From: Eubacteriales bacterium
GTDB taxonomy: Bacteria > Bacillota > Clostridia > Peptostreptococcales > Anaerovoracaceae
DNA length: 11,594 nucleotides
Direction of reading: 5' to 3'
NCBI GenBank assembly: GCA_028702415.1
Contig: JAQVOT010000019.1
Span: 1-11,594 of the forward strand
Below are positions 7,932-11,594 of the stretch, one piece after another (position 1 is the stretch's first letter; every line of letters begins with the position of its first letter). Both the position numbers and the translations under genes were made by a program. The notes beneath the pieces are model-generated. The model searched no databases, was not told where the DNA came from, and worked only from the letters and a program-made list of their open reading frames with translations.

Positions 7932-8492
7932 ATGATTTACGCAGGTGATTTCAGAAAGGGTATGACCTTTGAAATTAATGGCGATCCACATGTAGTTATC
8001 GATTTCCAGCACGTTAAGCCAGGTAAGGGTGCTGCATTTGTAAGGACAAAACACAAGAATATTCTTACCGGTGCCACCAGGGAGGAATCATTTAACCCGG
8101 ATGCTAAATTCCCTAAGGCCCATATAGAAACAAAAACAATGCAATACCTCTATTCGGATGGTGAACTCTATTACTTCATGGATCCTGAAACTTATGATCA
8201 GATTCCTCTGTCTGAAGACCAGGTTGAGGAGGCCATGAAGTATCTGCGAGAAAATGATGAGGCAACTATTAAGTTCTACAAGGGAAATGCTTTTCTGGTT
8301 GAAGCACCTAATTTCGTAGACCTGCTTGTAACTGAAACAGAACCCGGCGTCAAGGGCGATACAGCCACCAATGTAACAAAGGATGCAACAGTGGAAACCG
8401 GAGCAGTAATCCGCGTACCTATCTTCATTGAAGAGGGAGAAAAAATCCAGATTGATACGAGAACCGGTGAATATCTTGGGAGATCCAAGTAG
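7932..8492 (+). CDS. efp: Translation elongation factor P
   Basis: EF-P binds between the P and E sites of the ribosome and relieves stalling at proline runs. The 186-residue length is standard. The N-terminal KOW-like domain (about residues 1-62) contains the loop [10 protein letters not shown] with K32, the position that is modified in Bacillus EF-P. Two OB-like domains follow (about 66-126 and 129-184), with the signature [26 protein letters not shown] cut here to its recognisable end, [14 protein letters not shown], and the ending [10 protein letters not shown]. No modification enzyme gene is nearby. GAGG at 7918-7921 lies 10 bases before the ATG. A promoter at 7842-7870 and a terminator at 8505-8529 frame the gene, so it can probably be transcribed on its own as well as from upstream. 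Confidence 0.98.
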   Translation: MIYAGDFRKGMTFEINGDPHVVIDFQHVKPGKGAAFVRTKHKNILTGATREESFNPDAKFPKAHIETKTMQYLYSDGELYYFMDPETYDQIPLSEDQVEEAMKYLRENDEATIKFYKGNAFLVEAPNFVDLLVTETEPGVKGDTATNVTKDATVETGAVIRVPIFIEEGEKIQIDTRTGEYLGRSK

Positions 8493-8504
8493 TCAATTTG
8501 AATG

Positions 8505-8529
8505 AAAGGGACGCCTGGCGTCCCTTTTT
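8505..8529 (+). terminator. Rho-independent terminator after efp
   Basis: A perfect 7-bp stem, GGGACGC (8508-8514) paired with GCGTCCC (8518-8524), closes a CTG loop and is followed by five T (8525-8529). Three A at 8505-8507 can pair with the first T, extending the stem to 10 bp. It begins 12 bases after the efp stop and ends 11 bases before the mltG ATG. The T-tract is short, so partial read-through is plausible. Confidence 0.85.
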
Positions 8530-8530
8530 C

Positions 8531-8535
8531 GGAGG
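8531..8535 (+). promoter_or_regulatory. Shine-Dalgarno site that fixes the mltG start
   Basis: GGAGG lies 5 bases before the ATG at 8541. A longer in-frame opening from 8502 would translate through the terminator hairpin, has no such site, and puts a non-hydrophobic leader before the signal anchor, so 8541 is preferred. Confidence 0.85.
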
Positions 8536-8540
8536 TAATA

Positions 8541-9596
8541 ATGAAAAAACTACTGATAATACTTATTATTCTGGTTCTGGCACTTACCGGCGGAATACTC
8601 TTTTATTTAGCCGGAACAGATGCCGTTGATCCAACGAATAAAGAAGATATTACCGTTGAGATTCCGGCAGGAAGCGGGGCTTCATCTATTGTTTACTATC
8701 TTGATGAGGCGGGTCTAGTAAAAAATCTGACCTGCGCCAAGATCAATGCCAGAATAGGAGGTTACGATTCCCTACAGGCCAATACATACATATTCAATAA
8801 ATCAATGACTTTCTCAGAAATAATGAAAGCCATTAATACGGGAGATTTCGAATATATTTCTAAAACATCTTTTCAGCTGAAGGAAGGTTACAGACTCACC
8901 CAATGTGCACAGGCGCTTTCGGAGGTTACTCCTTTCAGCAAAAAGGAAATACTGGCAAAATGGGATGACAAGGTGTACGTACAGGAACTGATTGACAGGT
9001 ACTGGTTCCTTACCGACGATGTTCTTGATAAAGATATAATTCATCCGCTGGAAGGCTACCTGTATCCGGATACATATTTCATTACCGAATCTGATCCATC
9101 AATTGAAAGCGTTACCGAATTGGCATTAAATGAGATGGATTCAGCTTTATCTGAAAGAAAAAAAGAAATAAAATCATCCGATTTCTCACTCCATGAATTC
9201 CTTACACTGGCTTCAATCGTTACCAAGGAAGGCTGTGCAACGGAAAAGGATGCCGCACATATTTCAGGGGTATTTGTTAACAGATTGAAACAGAATATGT
9301 CTCTTGGAAGCGACGTAACTGTATGCTACATATTTGATGAGGACAGAGTTGATCTTAAGGTTTCTCAGCTGAATTCCGACTCAAAGTACAATTCAAGAAA
9401 AGTTGAGGGATTAATTCCGGGACCAATAAGCACTGTTCCTGCTATTGCCATGGACGGTGTTCTGAATTACCAGAAGACAGATGATTTGTTCTTCTATGCA
9501 GGTCCTGATGGAACAATTTACTATGCTAAGACCAATGAGGAACATTCCAGGAATGTAAATGAACATCCATGGAGCGAGGAAGACCTTGAGCAGTAA
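8541..9596 (+). CDS. mltG: Endolytic murein transglycosylase MltG (YceG/YrrL family)
   Basis: Membrane-anchored lytic transglycosylase that cleaves growing glycan strands and so sets their length. The 351-residue protein has one N-terminal membrane segment (about residues 4-24, after MKK), a LysM-like region (about 38-100), and the YceG catalytic domain. The catalytic domain includes HPLEGYLYPDTYF at 168-180, ASIVTKEG at 224-231 with the presumed catalytic glutamate E230, GVFVNRLKQNMSLGSDVTV at 243-261, and GLIPGPIS at 290-297. Two positions depart from what I expect: T228 where many homologues have Glu (E-x-E), and V259 where TDPTV-type proline is usual. The domain acts outside the membrane. 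Just upstream is a terminator, with no room for a promoter in between, so expression needs read-through or a promoter inside efp. The order mltG, O-methyltransferase, U32 protein matches B. subtilis yrrL-yrrM-yrrO. Confidence 0.93.
   Translation: MKKLLIILIILVLALTGGILFYLAGTDAVDPTNKEDITVEIPAGSGASSIVYYLDEAGLVKNLTCAKINARIGGYDSLQANTYIFNKSMTFSEIMKAINTGDFEYISKTSFQLKEGYRLTQCAQALSEVTPFSKKEILAKWDDKVYVQELIDRYWFLTDDVLDKDIIHPLEGYLYPDTYFITESDPSIESVTELALNEMDSALSERKKEIKSSDFSLHEFLTLASIVTKEGCATEKDAAHISGVFVNRLKQNMSLGSDVTVCYIFDEDRVDLKVSQLNSDSKYNSRKVEGLIPGPISTVPAIAMDGVLNYQKTDDLFFYAGPDGTIYYAKTNEEHSRNVNEHPWSEEDLEQ
9576..9580 (+). promoter_or_regulatory. Probable Shine-Dalgarno site supporting a TTG start for the O-methyltransferase
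   Basis: GAGGA lies 5 bases before TTG at 9586, within the end of mltG. The alternative ATG at 9559 has AGGA at 9549-9552 but would lengthen the mltG overlap from 11 to 38 bases and add nine residues before the conserved region. Confidence 0.5.
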
Positions 9597-10254
9597 TATA
9601 ACAAACGAGATCATTCTCTCATACCTTTTCGGTTTATATGAGAATCATAATACCAAACTAATGGAACTTCGGGACTTTGCTGAAAAGAATAAAGTCCCGA
9701 TTATTCTAAAAGATACAGAGGGGCTCCTAATTGCTCTCATGAAACTGAAAAAGCCTTCACATGTGCTTGAAATAGGAACTGCCGTGGGTTACTCTGCAGG
9801 TGTTATCGCAGATGCATGCGGTTGTAGCGTGACAACCATAGAATCAGATGAAAAGCTGGCTCGGATTGCTGAATCGAACATAGAAAACCTGGGCCTTGCC
9901 CATAAAATCGAAGTATTGAATGGTGAGGCTGTAAATGTGTTGACGGAGATTCAAAAATCAGTTCAGAGGGGCAAGAGGGACAAATACGAGGTTGTATTTA
10001 TTGATGCGGCAAAAAGTCATTACAGAGAATTCTGGGACATTTCAAGACCTCTTCTCGCCAGAGATAGTATTATTATCTGTGACAATGTTCTCATGAAGGG
10101 TATGACCGCTTCAGATGAATTTGATACCAGAGGACGCTATAAGACTTCAATACGCAGGATGAGAGACTTTATAACATATATCAAGTCACAGGAGGGTGTT
10201 GAAACATGGGTATTGCCTGTTGGTGATGGCGTTTCAATCAGCATAATAGAATGA
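9586..10254 (+). CDS. trmR: SAM-dependent O-methyltransferase, YrrM/TrmR-like (tRNA 5-hydroxyuridine methylation)
   Basis: Class I methyltransferase of the COMT/YrrM type, 222 residues from the TTG start. The SAM-binding glycine loop is LEIGTAVGYS at 61-70, the acidic residue of motif II is in TTIESDEK (E86), and metal/substrate residues are in VVFIDAAKSHY (D140) and IIICDNVLMKG (D166, N167). B. subtilis YrrM (TrmR) methylates 5-hydroxyuridine at tRNA position 34 to 5-methoxyuridine. The adjacent U32 gene matches the hydroxylation partner, so the context favours this function over small-molecule catechol-type methylation. The start is uncertain: TTG at 9586 (11-base overlap with mltG) or ATG at 9559 (38-base overlap). 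The last 14 bases of the gene are duplicated immediately downstream. Confidence 0.85.
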   Translation: MSSNITNEIILSYLFGLYENHNTKLMELRDFAEKNKVPIILKDTEGLLIALMKLKKPSHVLEIGTAVGYSAGVIADACGCSVTTIESDEKLARIAESNIENLGLAHKIEVLNGEAVNVLTEIQKSVQRGKRDKYEVVFIDAAKSHYREFWDISRPLLARDSIIICDNVLMKGMTASDEFDTRGRYKTSIRRMRDFITYIKSQEGVETWVLPVGDGVSISIIE

Positions 10255-10267
10255 GCATAATAGAATG
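10240..10267 (+). repeat. Perfect 14-bp tandem duplication at the trmR/trhP junction
   Basis: The unit AGCATAATAGAATG occurs at 10240-10253 and again at 10254-10267 with no mismatch. The first copy supplies the last codons and most of the stop of the methyltransferase gene; the second ends with the ATG of the U32 gene. With a single copy, the two genes would overlap as ATGA. Confidence 0.97.
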
Positions 10268-11488
10268 AGAAAAATAGAACTACTCGCTCCTGCGGGAGAT
10301 CTTGAAAAACTAAAAATAGCGGTAGAATATGGTGCGGATGCAGTGTATTTCGGAGGTGAAATGTTTTCTCTGAGATCCGGTGCTGGAAACATGACCGTTC
10401 CGGAAATCCGTGCAGGCGTTGAATACGCCCATTCAAGGGGTGTTCGCTGCCACATGGCAATGAACGTGTTTGCTCATAACGAGGACATTGAGCCTTTGCG
10501 CAATTACCTGCATGAAATTAAAGAAATAGAAATTGATGGGTTTATAGTTTCCGATCCCGCTGTTATTAGGATTATCCGTGAAGTTATTCCGGATGCAGAA
10601 TTTCATCTGTCAACCCAGGCAAACATGACAAACTATGTTACGGCTAATTTCTGGCATGAAATGGGGATAAAAAGGCTGGTGCTTGCAAGGGAACTCACCC
10701 TTGAGGAGATCAGAGAAATAAGGGACAAAACCCCTGAATCATTAGATCTGGAAAGCTTTGTACATGGCGCAATGTGTATTTCATATTCCGGCAGATGCCT
10801 TTTAAGCAATTTTATGACAGGCAGAGATGCCAACAGAGGGGAATGTGCACACCCCTGCAGATACAAATACAGATTAGAGGAAGAAAAACGTCCCGGTGAG
10901 TATTGGCCTGTAGATGAAGATGAAAGGGGAACTTACATTTTCAACAGTAAGGATCTGTGTATGCTGGCACATATTCCCAGGCTGATCGATGCAGGAATAA
11001 TGTCCTTTAAGATCGAAGGCAGAATGAAGAGCATTTTCTATATTGCCCATGTTATTGGCGCTTACAGAAAGGCGATTGATGAATATTATAAAGATCCTGT
11101 CTCCTATAGATACAATCCTGAATGGTTTAATGAAATGTGCAAAGCCAGTCATAGAGAATTTACAACAGGATTCTATTTCGGTAAAACCACAAATGAGGAT
11201 CAGAACTATCTGACCAGTTCCTACACGAGAGATTACAGCTTTACAGGCATTGTGAAAGGCTACAATCGTGATACGGGAATGGCGACAGTTGAACAGAGAA
11301 ACAGGATGTTTATCGGTAATGAAATAGAAGTGTTCGGACCCGGTACAGAATATTACAAACAGAAAATAGAAATAATGCTGGATGAAGAAGGAAATCCAAT
11401 AGATTCAGCACCTCATCCTCAGCAGATCCTGCAGATAAAAATGGATAGACCAGTTGATGTTAATTTCATGCTTAGAATGGAGAAATAG
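10265..11488 (+). CDS. trhP: Peptidase U32-family protein, YrrO/TrhP-like (tRNA 5-hydroxyuridine synthesis)
   Basis: Despite the family name, characterised U32 proteins of this type (E. coli YegQ/TrhP; B. subtilis YrrN/YrrO) are needed to hydroxylate tRNA uridine 34 using prephenate. The 407-residue protein has the N-terminal barrel (ELLAPAGDLEKLKIAVEYGA, with AVYFGG at 26-31) and the U32 signature region about 163-202. Four cysteines stand there, C171, C178, C194 and C198 (HGAMCISYSGRC, then GECAHPC), likely iron-sulfur ligands. IEGRMKS and a C-terminal U32_C-like domain from about 330 follow. Its length fits YrrO rather than the shorter YrrN, and no YrrN-like gene is present between it and the methyltransferase. 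There is no Shine-Dalgarno sequence before the ATG. A 14-bp duplication forms the junction, which suggests coupled initiation. The stop shares its last base with the next start. Confidence 0.9.
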   Translation: MRKIELLAPAGDLEKLKIAVEYGADAVYFGGEMFSLRSGAGNMTVPEIRAGVEYAHSRGVRCHMAMNVFAHNEDIEPLRNYLHEIKEIEIDGFIVSDPAVIRIIREVIPDAEFHLSTQANMTNYVTANFWHEMGIKRLVLARELTLEEIREIRDKTPESLDLESFVHGAMCISYSGRCLLSNFMTGRDANRGECAHPCRYKYRLEEEKRPGEYWPVDEDERGTYIFNSKDLCMLAHIPRLIDAGIMSFKIEGRMKSIFYIAHVIGAYRKAIDEYYKDPVSYRYNPEWFNEMCKASHREFTTGFYFGKTTNEDQNYLTSSYTRDYSFTGIVKGYNRDTGMATVEQRNRMFIGNEIEVFGPGTEYYKQKIEIMLDEEGNPIDSAPHPQQILQIKMDRPVDVNFMLRMEK

Positions 11489-11594
11489 TGGAAACAGGTC
11501 CGAGTATTCCTTTTTGGGGAATAATAATTGCTTTACTAATAATACTTGTAAATGCTTATTTTTCAGCAGTCCGAAAGTCTATTTCATACGTTAA
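11488..11594 (+). CDS. Probable CNNM/CorC-type (hemolysin-like) membrane protein, N-terminus only
   Basis: The window ends after 35 open codons. A GTG overlaps the U32 stop by one base (TAGTG), with GGAG at 11479-11482 five bases upstream. The peptide has a short polar lead (VETGPSIPFWG) and then a hydrophobic helix IIIALLIILVNAYFSA. The NAYFSA motif resembles the NAFFSA/NAFFAA element in the first membrane helix of CNNM-domain transporters related to Mg2+/Co2+ efflux (CorC, YhdP/YqhB, TlyC). The next residues (VRKSISYV) are less typical, where homologues often have AE-x-A-L-V-S. The call rests on a single motif, so another membrane family is possible. Confidence 0.55.
   Translation, partial: METGPSIPFWGIIIALLIILVNAYFSAVRKSISYV

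Noticed and set aside
8502..8540. In-frame extension of MltG starting at 8502
   Set aside because: It would translate through the terminator hairpin, lacks a ribosome-binding site, and hides the typical Met-Lys-Lys signal anchor that starts at 8541 behind GGAGG.
1..11594. Long antisense and off-frame open stretches
   Set aside because: All lie within well-recognised plus-strand genes, lack family motifs and ribosome-binding sites, and are what this codon usage produces by chance.
1..11594. CRISPR arrays, insertion sequences, integrases, toxin-antitoxin pairs, tRNA or rRNA genes, T-box or other riboswitches
   Set aside because: No repeated arrays, inverted repeats with target duplications, matching proteins or RNA signatures were seen, and gaps between genes are too short to hold riboswitches.

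Overview
This is a gene-dense, all-plus-strand stretch of a moderately AT-rich Firmicutes chromosome, most likely class Clostridia. Support comes from an RNase J rather than an RNase E, a YlbF/YheA-family protein, an EF-P of the B. subtilis type (Lys32 context), G-rich Shine-Dalgarno sites, and the order mltG - tRNA methyltransferase - U32 peptidase, which matches the B. subtilis yrrL-yrrM-(yrrN)-yrrO locus. I cannot name the family or genus from the sequence alone. No mobile element, CRISPR array, RNA gene, defence system or foreign-looking segment is visible, and no intergenic gap exceeds about 50 bases.

Layout: positions 1-2490 hold the 3' part of aspS, then nadD, yqeK and rsfS, joined by 1 to 20 bp overlaps (aspartyl-tRNA charging, NAD synthesis, Ap4A hydrolysis, ribosome silencing). 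leuS (2503-5007) and rnjA (5026-6813) follow with short gaps, then a YheA/YlbF-like gene (6833-7195) and a single-domain M24 metallopeptidase (7197-7910). efp (7932-8492) appears to be a separable transcription unit. A near-consensus extended -10 promoter lies inside the end of the M24 gene, and a strong hairpin with a T-tract follows efp. Right after that terminator come mltG (8541-9596), a YrrM/TrmR-like O-methyltransferase (9586-10254), a YrrO/TrhP-like U32 protein (10265-11488), and the first 35 codons of a probable CNNM/CorC-type membrane protein that runs off the window.

The genes work mostly in translation and RNA turnover: two aminoacyl-tRNA synthetases, RsfS, EF-P, RNase J with a possible RNase accessory protein, and a tRNA wobble-uridine hydroxylation/methylation pair. 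NadD, YqeK, the peptidase and MltG add NAD synthesis, dinucleotide clearance, peptide turnover and cell-wall chain termination.

This is essentially an ordinary housekeeping region, and I found no undescribed multi-gene system. The most interesting details are local. A perfect 14-bp tandem duplication sits at the trmR/trhP junction and seems to have turned an ATGA overlap into a gap bridged by a five-codon mini-ORF. A promoter embedded in coding sequence serves efp. A terminator ends 1 nt before the mltG Shine-Dalgarno site. RNase J has a lysine-rich tail.
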